A stretch of DNA of 64,000 bases from Curtobacterium herbarum (GCF_016907335.1 NZ_JAFBBT010000001.1:682001-746000); one strand, 5' to 3'; shown: positions 43,829-51,367, numbered from the stretch's first letter. Numbers and translations are program-made. The notes: generated from the letters alone by a model not told the origin.

Positions 43829-43850
43829 CCGGTCGACCATGGTCTACCGG
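43829..43850 (-). repeat. Cassette-array dyad, copy 3 (variant centre)
   Basis: Core GTAGACCATGGTCGAC (minus strand) between CCG and CGG. The usual central palindrome CCGATCGG is replaced by another palindrome, ACCATGGT. Confidence 0.55.
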
Positions 43851-43879
43851 GCGGGTCGAGCGTGCAATCGCACCTCCGA

Positions 43880-44707
43880 CTAGGGCTTCGCCCCGTTCCC
43901 GAACGACCCGTGCAGCGTCGTCCCCGCGAACGCAGTTCCGTCGATCACCCCGTGTACCCGAGCGAGCGTGGCGTCGTCCGCCGGGGAGACCCCGATCGTC
44001 AGCGAGCCGTAGTCGATGCGCATCGTCTGCGGAATGCTCGCCTCGAGTCCGGTCACGCCCGGAGTGGAGGCGAGCGTGGCCAGTCCGGACGCGACACCGA
44101 GGGCGGTTTCGTCAGGGATCTGCTGGTCGAACGTGCCCGAGTAGGTGACGGAGGAGAGGACGTGTCCCGGCCCGGCCGGCACCTGCAGCGTGAGGGTGAC
44201 ACCGGTCCAGGCGATCCGCTCCGCCATCGCGACCGGGACCGCCGCCGCTTCCGACGGGGTTGCGTCCGGGTCCATCGTGACCACGAAAGCGCTCGAGAAC
44301 GAGTGCGTCTCGGTCGCACCGGCCGGGGGTGTGGGACGAGCGGAGGGCGTGGGCACCGGCGGGAGCATGGGATCGTCCTGGGAGACACCGCCGATCGGCG
44401 GCGGTGCAGCCGGGCCGGCGTCGCGGTTGTTCCATGCGTCGAGGCCAGGGGGCGTGACGTCCGTTCCGTCGGCGGCGGTGTAGCGCTGGTGCAGCTCGAT
44501 CCGGTTCGCCGCGCTCGCGACGCCGGGGCTGGCCTGCACGGTGCGGAGTGCGTCGTGGAGGGTGGACGCGACCTGCGGGTCCAGCTGCGGGACCGCCGCC
44601 GCTGTCGTGGCGGAGGAGGCCGTGTCTCCCTGCCCGGCCGCGCACCCCGTGACCGAGACGAGCGTGATCACGAGGGCTGCGGTGACGGCGGCGGTTCGCT
44701 GGAGCAT
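43880..44707 (-). CDS. Hypothetical lipoprotein
   Basis: This 275-residue exported protein has a hydrophobic signal and lipobox VTGC with Cys22. A Pro-rich linker (about 100-125) divides two domains; the second has IAWTGVTLTLQVPAGPGHVLSS and IPQTMRIDYGSLTIGV, beta-rich. No known family was recognised. It is a single-gene unit between dyad copies 3 and 4. Confidence 0.65.
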   Translation of the reverse strand: MLQRTAAVTAALVITLVSVTGCAAGQGDTASSATTAAAVPQLDPQVASTLHDALRTVQASPGVASAANRIELHQRYTAADGTDVTPPGLDAWNNRDAGPAAPPPIGGVSQDDPMLPPVPTPSARPTPPAGATETHSFSSAFVVTMDPDATPSEAAAVPVAMAERIAWTGVTLTLQVPAGPGHVLSSVTYSGTFDQQIPDETALGVASGLATLASTPGVTGLEASIPQTMRIDYGSLTIGVSPADDATLARVHGVIDGTAFAGTTLHGSFGNGAKP

Positions 44708-45005
44708 CCTCCGACCGTACGGGCACGGACGACCCGACGCATCGACCGTTCGGCACAGCTGGTGTGAGACGGTGCCCGGCCGGACACGACCAAGTCCGGC
44801 GAAGCACCGTCTCCATAGGCGATCGGTGGGCGGTGCGTGCGAGCACGCACCTCTTCCCCGGCTGGTACCCCGTGGTTACCGTGGTCACATGGACTGCTTC
44901 GCGAGCTGGCGCACTCGCAACTGAAGGGACGGCTCTGGCCGTCGCCCTCCTCCACCCCGGCCCCGGGTGTGGAGCCTTCAGACTGCTCACGAAAGAAGCA
45001 CAACC
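44708..45005. other. Intergenic stretch holding dyad copy 4
   Basis: About 300 bp between divergent genes. It contains a degenerate array dyad (44804-44836) and an imperfect GTGCGTGCGAGCACGCAC palindrome at 44833-44850. No gene is seen. Confidence 0.45.
44804..44836 (+). repeat. Cassette-array dyad, copy 4 (degenerate)
   Basis: Core-like ATAGGCGATCGGTGGG (44815-44830) within wider arms GCACCG and CGGTGC. Least certain copy. Confidence 0.35.
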
Positions 45006-45482
45006 ATGCACATCCGCGACTGCACATCGCTCGACCTCCCCGCGCTCACCGCACTCACGATCGAGACCTTCCGGCCCCTCCTCGCCGGCTCCCTCGTACA
45101 GCTACGGGCCGAAGTCACCGCGCACGACCACGGGCACTGGGAAGACGACTACCGCCACGAGGTCCCGTCTCTGCTCGCTCCAGACGAGGGCCGCTTCATC
45201 ACACTCGCGGAAGAACATGGCACACCGCTCGGCTACGTCGGCTGGAACACCACCGGTGCGACGTCCGGACGACTGGAGATGGTTGCCGTTCACCCTGACG
45301 CTCGTCGGCAAGGGGTCGCGCGAGCGCTCTGCTTGGCGGCGCTGACCAGGCTCGGAGAGCTTGGGGTCACCGTGGTGCACATCGGAACGGGCGGCGACGA
45401 GTTCCACGCCCCGGCACGAGCCCTCTACGAATCCCTCGGCTTCATCCCGTACCCGACCGTCGACTACGCCCGGACGCTCTGA
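45006..45482 (+). CDS. GNAT family N-acetyltransferase
   Basis: This 158-residue protein has the GNAT order: IRDCTSLDLPALTAL strand/helix, then GRLEMVAVHPDARRQGVARALCLAAL, the acetyl-CoA pyrophosphate loop (RRQGVA). RALYESLGFIPYPTVDYARTL closes the fold, as in aminoglycoside-type or unknown small-molecule acetyltransferases. The ATG at 45006 gives a family-sized protein. It is a single-gene unit between dyad copies 4 and 5 with its own terminator. Confidence 0.85.
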   Translation: MHIRDCTSLDLPALTALTIETFRPLLAGSLVQLRAEVTAHDHGHWEDDYRHEVPSLLAPDEGRFITLAEEHGTPLGYVGWNTTGATSGRLEMVAVHPDARRQGVARALCLAALTRLGELGVTVVHIGTGGDEFHAPARALYESLGFIPYPTVDYARTL

Positions 45483-45487
45483 TCGGA

Positions 45488-45520
45488 GCCGGGAGGGCTA
45501 CCGAGCGCAGCCCTCCCGGC
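45488..45520. terminator. 12-bp perfect hairpin after GNAT
   Basis: GCCGGGAGGGCT pairs with AGCCCTCCCGGC around a 9-nt loop, 6 bp after the stop. Confidence 0.7.
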
Positions 45521-45545
45521 CTGATGAACTGCACCTGACGGCGTC

Positions 45546-45567
45546 TCGATAGCCGATCGTCAACCGA
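45546..45567 (+). repeat. Cassette-array dyad, copy 5
   Basis: Core ATAGCCGATCGTCAAC between TCG and CGA, placed between two convergent gene ends. Confidence 0.65.
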
Positions 45568-45592
45568 ACGTGCTGCTGCCGCGGATCGGCGG

Positions 45593-46219
45593 TCAGTCAA
45601 AGGAGCTGAGCGCCTCCGCGTACTTTTCGGCAGTATCTCGTGTCTCTGCGGTGACGAGGAGAGCGTGTGCGCCGATGCGTCGGGTGAATGATCCGTGGCA
45701 CGGGATGACGATGATCTTGGTGAGCCCTGCGCGCCACGCGGGCACGAGCTGCTCGAGGCTCTCCCGCTCCGGGCTTCGTGTCGTGCGCGGCGATGTACGT
45801 TCCTGGAACAGGGTGCTGTTCCACACGTCGTATTCGTCGGTGAACGCTGCGTCGCCGAACCAGTCCTGCCAGGACGGCCCGACAAGCTGAGCGAGTAGCT
45901 CTTTCCGCTCCTGCGAAGCGAGCGGCGAAGACTGCAGCCGATCGAACAGGAGCGGGTCTCGTTCTTCGCCAGCATGAGCCACGCATGCGCGCCAGATCTC
46001 GGGACAGGAGCTCGCCCAGGCTTCGACCTGCGAGTCGTTGAACGCGGGTTCCTGCGCCGGAGTTGCAACCAAGCGCGGTGGTAGGTCCTCCCCGATCGGG
46101 TCGAGTCTCCAGGCCTCACGAATCCAGAGCAGATCGAGCAACGCGTGCACGTCGTCCTCGATCGTGATCCGCATGTCGTGAGGCCAGGGATTCCCCGGCA
46201 TCGGGTCAGTCGTGAACAC
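45593..46219 (-). CDS. Hypothetical protein
   Basis: This 208-residue soluble protein is unrecognised. It has DVHALLDLLWIREAWRLDP near the N-terminus, a charged helical middle, and a C-terminal TKIIVIPCHGSFTRRIGAHALLVTAETRDTAEKYAEAL that suggests an alpha/beta domain. The GTG at 46219 is chosen for its strong upstream GGAGG; longer frames lack one. A single-gene unit between dyad copies 5 and 6. Confidence 0.6.
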   Translation of the reverse strand: MFTTDPMPGNPWPHDMRITIEDDVHALLDLLWIREAWRLDPIGEDLPPRLVATPAQEPAFNDSQVEAWASSCPEIWRACVAHAGEERDPLLFDRLQSSPLASQERKELLAQLVGPSWQDWFGDAAFTDEYDVWNSTLFQERTSPRTTRSPERESLEQLVPAWRAGLTKIIVIPCHGSFTRRIGAHALLVTAETRDTAEKYAEALSSFD

Positions 46220-46356
46220 GCGACCTCCTTCGCTCGTGTTCAGCGAAGCACTCAAGTGCCGAGCGGGCAACCGCCGTCGTGATCACCATCAGAAGAACGG
46301 CCGAGCAGCAACGGTCGAGACACGTCGGCGAATCACCTTCGCCACGGGTGGTAGGT

Positions 46357-46386
46357 ACGTCCGGTAGCAAGTCGTTCAACGGACGT
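46357..46386 (+). repeat. Cassette-array dyad, copy 6
   Basis: Core GTAGCAAGTCGTTCAA between perfect 7-bp arms ACGTCCG and CGGACGT. The rest of 46220-46482 holds nothing recognisable. Confidence 0.6.
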
Positions 46387-46482
46387 GCTTGTTCGAAGCT
46401 GCCAGGCGGGGACCCTCGATGGTTCTGGTCCCGGGTGGGGCTCCGCTCTCGGACGCCTACGTCTGAGAGCGGAGCTGAGGAT

Positions 46483-47067
46483 TTAGCGGTTGGGGTGCGC
46501 TTGTCGGTTGACGCAGCGGTAGACGGTTGCGCGTCCGATGCCGAACAGCTCGGCGAGTTCGGCGACCGAGTGCGTGCCAGCTTCGTGGACCTCGAGGAGA
46601 TGGCGTTGTTGCGCGGGGCTGAGTTTGGGTTGCCGGCCGCGGAGGTGGCCTTTCGCTTTCGCGATCTGCATTCCTTCGCGCGTTCGGGCGCGGATGAGGT
46701 CGGACTCGAACTCGGCCACCATCGCGAGGACGTTGAACAGCAGACGGCCGACGGGGTCGTTCGGGTCGTGGACGGAGCCGCCGATGTTGAGCTTGACGTT
46801 CTTGGCGGTGAGTTCGTCGACGATGTCCTTCGCGTCGCGGAGGCTTCGTGCGAGCCGGTCGAGCTTGGCGATGACGAGTGTGTCCCCGTCACGACAGGAG
46901 GCAAGCGCTTCGCGCAGCCCTGGTCGTGATCTGTTCGTGCCAGTCAGGCCATGATCGGTGTGGATGTTGGGCGGGAGGACTCCAAGCCGTTCCAGCGCGA
47001 CGCGCTGGGCGGTGAGGTCCTGTTCGTAGGTTGAGACGCGGGCGTACCCGATGAGTAGAGCGGTCAT
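46483..47067 (-). CDS. Serine recombinase (resolvase/invertase family)
   Basis: This 194-residue recombinase has catalytic Ser12 in GYARVSTYEQD, then LVIAKLDRLARSLRD (active-site Arg), the long E-helix AMVAEFESDLIRARTREGM and a C-terminal Hin-like HTH (HSVAELAELFGIGRATVYRCV). It is complete and of normal length. The ATG at 47067 starts directly at the catalytic domain. No transposase adjoins it, and it sits inside the dyad array, so it could be a lone invertase, a transposon remnant, or relevant to array rearrangement. Confidence 0.9.
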   Translation of the reverse strand: MTALLIGYARVSTYEQDLTAQRVALERLGVLPPNIHTDHGLTGTNRSRPGLREALASCRDGDTLVIAKLDRLARSLRDAKDIVDELTAKNVKLNIGGSVHDPNDPVGRLLFNVLAMVAEFESDLIRARTREGMQIAKAKGHLRGRQPKLSPAQQRHLLEVHEAGTHSVAELAELFGIGRATVYRCVNRQAHPNR

Positions 47068-47172
47068 GGCGCGAGGATCCGCCGACTTCCCGAGTCCGCC
47101 TCGTCTCGCACCGCGATCGGCCACCGGACAGCGGGCAGCTACTCCTCACTGCCATCACGTCGACCTGGTTGG

Positions 47173-47403
47173 ATGGAGTCCATGTGGATCCCCGGACTCA
47201 TTGCCGGGCCGGCAATCGTGGCGGTAGCGGTCACCGCGTTCGTGCGTCCGGCACCGATCGCGCAGTACTTCGTCGACGCCCAGCAGGGCAGCCGCGGTCC
47301 GCAGACTGCGATGACCCCGGGACTCGTCCGTGTGCTCGCTGTAGGGCTGGCAATGATCGGCATCGTCTGGACACTCCTGTCTATCTTCGGTCCCCCCGAG
47401 TGA
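47173..47403 (+). CDS. Small two-helix membrane protein
   Basis: This 76-residue protein has an N-terminal helix IPGLIAGPAIVAVAVTAFV, a short polar loop and a second helix VRVLAVGLAMIGIVWTLLSIF. No family was recognised. A start at 47182 (preceded by GGAG) is equally possible. It overlaps the 3' end of the convergent kinase frame by 23 nt because that frame has run past its expected stop. Confidence 0.5.
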   Translation: MESMWIPGLIAGPAIVAVAVTAFVRPAPIAQYFVDAQQGSRGPQTAMTPGLVRVLAVGLAMIGIVWTLLSIFGPPE

Positions 47404-48019
47404 TCGGAGAGTCGAAGGCGCGACCAAACGGAGTCCGGTAGCCGATCGGCCAGCGGACGCTGCTGTCGATGGCGACCTGTTCGAGGATCGTCCGCACCGT
47501 TTGTTCACCAGTGAGGTCGGCGCTGTCGATCCACTGTCCTTGATCGCCGAAGCCGGCTCGCATGGTTGCGTCAAGTTCGGAGTAGCCGTCGAAGTCGAAC
47601 TGCTCGTCGGCGCTCCGTGCGGCATTGCGGTCGCGGCAGGCTGCTTCGCCGGGAGCGAGGACGACCAGTCGTGCGCGCTGCTGTGGGAGCTGCCGGAGGA
47701 GGCGATCGAGATTGTCCCGTCCGGGGAGGACGCAGTCGATGATGGTCGTGAAACCGCTCGCCGTGAAGTTGTGCGCGAGCGCGCCGATGTTGCGGTAGCA
47801 GAGTTCGACTTGTCGTTCTGCTTCGTCGGCGGGGTGACCGAGTGGCCAGACCGCGCCGGAGACGATCATCGCGTTGAGGTCGTCGGCGCCGATCCGCACG
47901 GCACGAGGGAGCGCTGCAGCAAGGGCACGGCTCACCGTCGACTTTCCAGCGCCCGGCATACCGGTCACGACCCAAGCCACCGCTGCGCTCGTCGAGAGGT
48001 CGACGGCTCCGTCAAGCAT
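47381..48019 (-). CDS. P-loop kinase/phosphotransferase with read-through tail
   Basis: This 212-residue AAA_33-type protein has Walker A VVTGMPGAGKSTVSRAL and a lid region FTTIIDCVLPGRDNLDRLL, like small-molecule kinases. The natural end is probably SSVR, inside dyad copy 7, where the other copies give a stop; here the codon is TGG, so the frame continues 20 residues (WPIGYRTPFG and on). The ATG at 48019 overlaps the esterase stop, indicating a two-gene operon. The substrate is unknown. Confidence 0.7.
   Translation of the reverse strand: MLDGAVDLSTSAAVAWVVTGMPGAGKSTVSRALAAALPRAVRIGADDLNAMIVSGAVWPLGHPADEAERQVELCYRNIGALAHNFTASGFTTIIDCVLPGRDNLDRLLRQLPQQRARLVVLAPGEAACRDRNAARSADEQFDFDGYSELDATMRAGFGDQGQWIDSADLTGEQTVRTILEQVAIDSSVRWPIGYRTPFGRAFDSPITRGDRR
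47433..47458 (+). repeat. Cassette-array dyad, copy 7
   Basis: Core GTAGCCGATCGGCCAG between perfect arms GTCCG and CGGAC. It lies within the read-through tail of the kinase gene. Confidence 0.75.
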
Positions 48020-48869
48020 CGGTGTGATCCTCCGCCCAGAGCCACCGCAGCGCATCGGGAAGTAATACCCCGCCGTGGTTCGGGGAGTGCGACCCGTCGC
48101 CGACGACGAGCCGGAAGTCATAGCCAGCTCTCGCGAGCGCGGACGCGGTGTCGAGGCTCTCGGCGAACCAGTTCCACGCTCGCTCGTTCCAGTGGAGGTC
48201 TCTGTGCGCAGCATGCAGGAACACGCGGGTGGGTCGCGGTGCTTCGGCCGCGAGGAGCTCGGGGTAGGGGTTTCCGCCCGGCATCTGCGCGAAGCTCGGG
48301 TTGAATGCGATGACCCTCCCGAACCCGTCAGGGCGAGTCCATGCTGCTGTCAGGGCGGCATTGCCGCCGCTACTGCCGCCGCAGATGCCACGGTTCATCG
48401 GTTCAGCCGAAACGCCGTAGCGAGACTCGACCTCTGGTAGGACTTCCTCCAGCAGGAAGCTCGCGTAGGTGTCATCAAACGCGTCGTACTCGGCATTGCG
48501 GTGCTTCGTCGGTACGCCGTCGACGTTCACCACTCCGGGGTCGACGAACACGCCGATCATCTGCGGAAGGACGCCGTCCGCGGCGAGGTTGTCCAGCACG
48601 GTCCCCCCTCGGACCGCGCCGTCTGGATCGAGGTACCACCAGCCGTCATTGAAGACCATGACCGCGCTTGCAGCATCAGCGAGATGTCCTGCGGGGCGAT
48701 GGACCCAGACCTTCCGGGAAGTCCCCGGGTACCGTTCGCTCGAGCCGAGGTGGAGTTCCTCAATCGTGCCGGCAGGGACGTCAGGTCGGATCGCTGAGTC
48801 GGGTCCGTACTCGTACGAGACGTCCCGCTGCCCGATCGGGAGAGCGGCGAACGGCACTGTCGGAGACAC
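48012..48869 (-). CDS. Putative esterase (Fes/esterase-D-like alpha/beta hydrolase)
   Basis: This 285-residue alpha/beta-hydrolase has SRKVWVHRPAGH at the family start, MVFNDGWWYLD, nucleophile elbow ICGGSSGGNAAL and catalytic His in GDGSHSPNHGG. The form resembles PF00756 esterases that cleave enterobactin, carotenoid or acyl esters. The GTG start is family-consistent. It shares an 8-nt overlap with the kinase, suggesting joint action, and lies between dyad copies 7 and 8. Confidence 0.82.
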   Translation of the reverse strand: MSPTVPFAALPIGQRDVSYEYGPDSAIRPDVPAGTIEELHLGSSERYPGTSRKVWVHRPAGHLADAASAVMVFNDGWWYLDPDGAVRGGTVLDNLAADGVLPQMIGVFVDPGVVNVDGVPTKHRNAEYDAFDDTYASFLLEEVLPEVESRYGVSAEPMNRGICGGSSGGNAALTAAWTRPDGFGRVIAFNPSFAQMPGGNPYPELLAAEAPRPTRVFLHAAHRDLHWNERAWNWFAESLDTASALARAGYDFRLVVGDGSHSPNHGGVLLPDALRWLWAEDHTDA

Positions 48870-48920
48870 GACCCGACTCTAACGACCAACCTCACGAGCA
48901 GACAGGCGCCGTCACACTCC

Positions 48921-48948
48921 GTGCCGGTAGCGGATTGGTCATCGGACG
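48921..48948 (+). repeat. Cassette-array dyad, copy 8
   Basis: Core GTAGCGGATTGGTCAT between CCG and CGG. On its minus strand it gives GTCCGATGA, the VR-stop of the adjacent GNAT gene. Confidence 0.65.
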
Positions 48949-49436
48949 AGCCGCACTGTTGTTCCGATCGGGCCGAAACTGGAGATGGCACCGTCGGCGA
49001 TGAAGCCGTTTCGTCGGTAGAACGAGTGAGCGCGCGGGTTGTCGGCCGCGACCCACAGTGACGCCGGCCGTTCGCCGAGCACAGCGTCCAGTAGCGCTTG
49101 ACCTGTTCCGCTCCCGTGCGCGTGCTCGAGCACATAGAGCATGCTCAGCTCCTCGGGCCGGACGGCGGCCGGTTCTTCCGCGGTGGCCTGGACAGCGGCG
49201 AACCCGATCATGCCCACCTCTTCGATGGCGACCACCGCTGTGAAGGTCTGGTCTTCCAGGTTCGATGACCACATGCTGACGCGCCGGTCGACGTCGAACC
49301 AGGGGTTGGTGTCGGGGTCGTCCACGAACCGCCCGTAGGTTTCGCGCCAGGAAGCGGCGTGCAGGCGGGCAATGCTCGCCGCGTCATCGATGGTTGCCGC
49401 CCGGATCACGGCGGTAGCTGAACCACGCTCTCCCAT
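48939..49436 (-). CDS. GNAT family N-acetyltransferase
   Basis: This 165-residue protein has VIRAATIDDAASIARLHAASWRETY, LSMLYVLEHAHGSGTGQALLDAVL (acetyl-CoA loop HGSGTG) and ADNPRAHSFYRRNGFI, the three usual GNAT blocks. The ATG at 49436 has TACGGT 6 nt upstream; longer frames run through dyad copy 9. The stop lies in dyad copy 8. The substrate is unknown. Confidence 0.85.
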   Translation of the reverse strand: MGERGSATAVIRAATIDDAASIARLHAASWRETYGRFVDDPDTNPWFDVDRRVSMWSSNLEDQTFTAVVAIEEVGMIGFAAVQATAEEPAAVRPEELSMLYVLEHAHGSGTGQALLDAVLGERPASLWVAADNPRAHSFYRRNGFIADGAISSFGPIGTTVRLVR

Positions 49437-49499
49437 GTCCTGACCGTACCGATCGACGTGGCGGGATGGGTCATAGAGCTCCTGACAGCCGGCGCCCTG

Positions 49500-49526
49500 T
49501 CGCGGTAGCCGATCGGTCACCGGGCG
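49500..49526 (+). repeat. Cassette-array dyad, copy 9
   Basis: Core GTAGCCGATCGGTCAC, weak arms. Sits between two divergent GNAT genes. Confidence 0.65.
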
Positions 49527-49549
49527 TGGCTCCCTGGAAGGATGACAGC

Positions 49550-50119
49550 GTGCGCATCTCTCCTTGGCCTGCTCAAAGCGGGGCTCTCCTCCTCCGCGAC
49601 CCTCGGCCCGAGGAAGCGGACCAGGTCGTCGCCCTGCGGAACAACCCCGTCGTCAACCGGTTCATGCTTCGCACACACGTCGACCCGGATGCCTACGCCA
49701 GAGAGTGGGCGAGCATCCCCGACAGTGACACTGACTTCTCGTGCGTCGCTGAGCTGAACGGCCAGCTCGCCGGCCTGGGGTTCCTCGACGTCACCGACGG
49801 CCTGGGGCAACCAGGAATGCCCCAAGGCACGCAGGGCGTCATCGGCTACATGCTCCAACCCGACCTCGCCGGACGAGGACTGGGAACGGACCTGGCCCGC
49901 GGGCTCCTGGCCGCAGCATTCGACGCGCTCCAGCTCCGGCGTGTCACAGCAAGCTGCAACGCAGACAACATCGCCTCCGCCCGCGTCCTGGAAAAGAACG
50001 GCATGCGACGCGAGCAGCACGGCGTCGGGGATTCCTGGCACGCCGACCTGGGATGGGTCGACGGCTACCAGTACGCCATGCTCGATCGCGAGTGGGCCGT
50101 CGCTCGAACCGTCCGATAG
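49550..50119 (+). CDS. GNAT family N-acetyltransferase (RimJ/RimL type)
   Basis: This 189-residue protein has LLLRDPRPEEADQVVALRNNPVVNRFM at the start, then GVIGYMLQPDLAGRGLGTDLARGLLAAAF (acetyl-CoA loop) and VTASCNADNIASARVLEKNGMRRE, typical of RimJ/RimL-like acetyltransferases. The GTG at 49550 is preceded by AAGGA. The stop TAG (50117-50119) is inside dyad copy 10, reading TVR-stop. Confidence 0.85.
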   Translation: MRISPWPAQSGALLLRDPRPEEADQVVALRNNPVVNRFMLRTHVDPDAYAREWASIPDSDTDFSCVAELNGQLAGLGFLDVTDGLGQPGMPQGTQGVIGYMLQPDLAGRGLGTDLARGLLAAAFDALQLRRVTASCNADNIASARVLEKNGMRREQHGVGDSWHADLGWVDGYQYAMLDREWAVARTVR

Positions 50120-50138
50120 CCGATCGGGTGCCGGACGG
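50109..50138 (+). repeat. Cassette-array dyad, copy 10
   Basis: Core ATAGCCGATCGGGTGC between perfect 7-bp arms CCGTCCG and CGGACGG. Provides the stop of the upstream GNAT. Confidence 0.75.
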
Positions 50139-50143
50139 GGCGA

Positions 50144-50186
50144 TATACTGTCAGCGACGAAACCTCCGCCGACCACGGCGGAGGTT
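50144..50186 (+). promoter_or_regulatory. Promoter and terminator-like hairpin masking the ribosome-binding site
   Basis: TATACT (50144-50149) is a good -10. AACCTCCGCC (50161-50170) pairs perfectly with GGCGGAGGTT (50177-50186), followed by TTCTTG. The 3' arm contains the GGAGG of the interrupted GNAT gene, 9 nt before its ATG. The element could stop transcription or hide the start. Confidence 0.6.
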
Positions 50187-50193
50187 TTCTTGT

Positions 50194-50645
50194 ATGAGCA
50201 CCCCAACACCCCTGACCATCACCACCGCCGACGAACGACACCGCCCTCAGCTCGAACAGCTCTGGACCATGTTCCGGCACGAGATGTCCGCGTTCACCGG
50301 CACGCTCCCCGATGAGCGCGGCCGCTTCCGCCAAGAACGACTCGACGCCGGCCTTGCGGAGCCGGGCTGGTCGGCACACGTATTCCACCTCAGACCGCAC
50401 CCGGTCGGACTCGCGGTCCTCCGCGGCCTCGACGAAGAGGAACACATCATCAGTAGCTTCTTCATCGCGCACGGAGTACGACGCTCTCGCATCGGACGTG
50501 CCGCCGTGACGGAACTGACCGCTGCGCACCCGGGGAGATGGGCGGTGGCCTACCAGGACCGCAACGAAGTAGCAGCGAAGTTCTGGCGCACGGTCGCGAC
50601 CGAAATCGACCCGACGTGCACGTTCGAGCACCACGCCGTCCCAGG
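50194..50645 (+). pseudogene. GNAT acetyltransferase interrupted by transposon (5' part)
   Basis: ATG 50194 opens a GNAT (ITTADERHRPQLEQLWTMFRHEM, HIISSFFIAHGVRRSRIGRAAV, YQDRNEVAAKFWR) that is intact to FEHHAVP. The transposon enters at codon 151. Without it and one CCCAGG copy, the frame continues from 60702 as GQPELPADSWARFGVR and stops at TAG 60748-60750 in dyad copy 11. In the present chromosome the frame reads on through the left repeat and the cargo promoter to 50847, so any product has a foreign tail of about 67 residues. Confidence 0.88.
50640..50645. repeat. Target-site duplication, left copy
   Basis: CCCAGG directly before the left inverted repeat; repeated at 60696-60701. Confidence 0.85.
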
Positions 50646-50695
50646 TGTGGGCAGCTTCGCTCCGTGTCGTCGGAATCGCTTCCTTCGGTGTCGGG
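50646..50695. repeat. Left terminal inverted repeat
   Basis: Begins TGTGGGCAGCTTCGCTC and ends TCGGTGTCGGG. GTGTCG occurs twice, perhaps transposase subsites. Matches the right end at 41 of 50 positions. Confidence 0.88.
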
Positions 50696-50741
50696 ACGTC
50701 GCGGGTGCGCGAGACGGCCCGCGTGACTTGGGGTTCGGGTG

Positions 50742-50747
50742 CATAAT
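50742..50747 (+). promoter_or_regulatory. -10 box of the cargo operon
   Basis: CATAAT, one mismatch from consensus, 46 bp inside the left end. The expected RNA start is near 50754, just before the leader structure. No clear -35. Confidence 0.5.
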
Positions 50748-50763
50748 GGTGGTGTCTTCGGAC

Positions 50764-50860
50764 CCGGTAGTGGGGCTTGCCGGACCCAACCTCGACAGTT
50801 GTCGACAACAGTCCCTATCTCAGCTGGTCGCGCTTCTGCGCGCCTGAGGTAGGGAGTGTC
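50764..50860 (+). ncRNA. Switch-like leader RNA, divergent fluoride (crcB) riboswitch candidate
   Basis: P1 CCGGTA/TGCCGG (50764-50769, 50778-50783) holds an 8-nt loop whose GGGGCT (50772-50777) can form a pseudoknot with AGTCCC (50810-50815). TCGAC-AGTT-GTCGA (50792-50805) lies between. Overlapping CCC starts an alternative 11-bp stem CCCTATCTCAG/CTGAGGTAGGG (50813-50823, 50844-50854) that hides the GGGAG before the usp ATG. This matches crcB riboswitch topology, and P1 has the same length as the Bacillus cereus one. Some conserved junction bases (UGAU) are absent, so the class is not proven. Confidence 0.6.
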
Positions 50861-51367
50861 ATGACAGCACCAATCGGTTCCGGACCGGTCGTCGTCGGCG
50901 TCCTGCCCGGCCTCGCTCCGGGGGTCATCGAGGTTGCGTCGTCTATCGCGCGGCGCTTCGGTACGACGCTGGTGTGCGTCAGCGTGGATGCATCGCTCTT
51001 CGATGCCGGTACGCGCTCGGACGGGTCGGTGATGGTGGAACCGATCGACCCTGACACCGCTGACACGACACCGCAGGGCTTGTCGGACAGTGACAAGGCG
51101 GCAGTACGTGCTGCCGCAACGACCTACGGCGTCGACGTCACGTTCGTCCCGGGTGTCGGGGATCCGAGCCGGGCACTGTCGCAGGTGGCCGAAGACCGCG
51201 ACGCGGCGATGCTGGTCGTCGGGGCCAGGACGGGAGCGGGTCGAATCGCGGAGTTCTTCACGGGGTCGGTCGCGGTACGGCTGACCCATCAGCAGCACCG
51301 TTCAGTGCTCGTAGTGCCCGTTGATCCGGTCGGGTTCGATGCCCCACTGCCGTGGGACACCCCGTGA
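50861..51367 (+). CDS. Universal stress protein (UspA domain)
   Basis: This 168-residue Usp fold has GPVVVGVLPGLAPGVIEVASSIARRFG at the start, DVTFVPGVGDPSRALSQVAEDRDAAMLVVGART in the middle and AVRLTHQQHRSVLVVPVDP, the usual Usp end; the ATP-binding GxxGxxxxGS is only partly kept (GAGRIAEFFTGS). Universal stress genes occur with fluoride riboswitches in other bacteria. It is first in the operon, and its ribosome-binding site lies in the leader's alternative stem. The stop overlaps the next GTG. Confidence 0.82.
   Translation: MTAPIGSGPVVVGVLPGLAPGVIEVASSIARRFGTTLVCVSVDASLFDAGTRSDGSVMVEPIDPDTADTTPQGLSDSDKAAVRAAATTYGVDVTFVPGVGDPSRALSQVAEDRDAAMLVVGARTGAGRIAEFFTGSVAVRLTHQQHRSVLVVPVDPVGFDAPLPWDTP

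Noticed and set aside
45488..45520. Hairpin after the GNAT gene as a degenerate array dyad
   Set aside because: It has no TAG-containing core and no central 8-bp palindrome; it fits a plain terminator.
50766..50787. GGTAGTGGGGCTTGCCGG as a thirteenth dyad
   Set aside because: It lacks the core and lies inside the transposon; it is better explained as P1 and loop of the leader RNA.
50646..50847. C-terminal 67 residues of the open GNAT frame as native protein
   Set aside because: They are coded by the transposon end, promoter and leader RNA; the restored C-terminus at 60702-60750 matches GNAT expectation.
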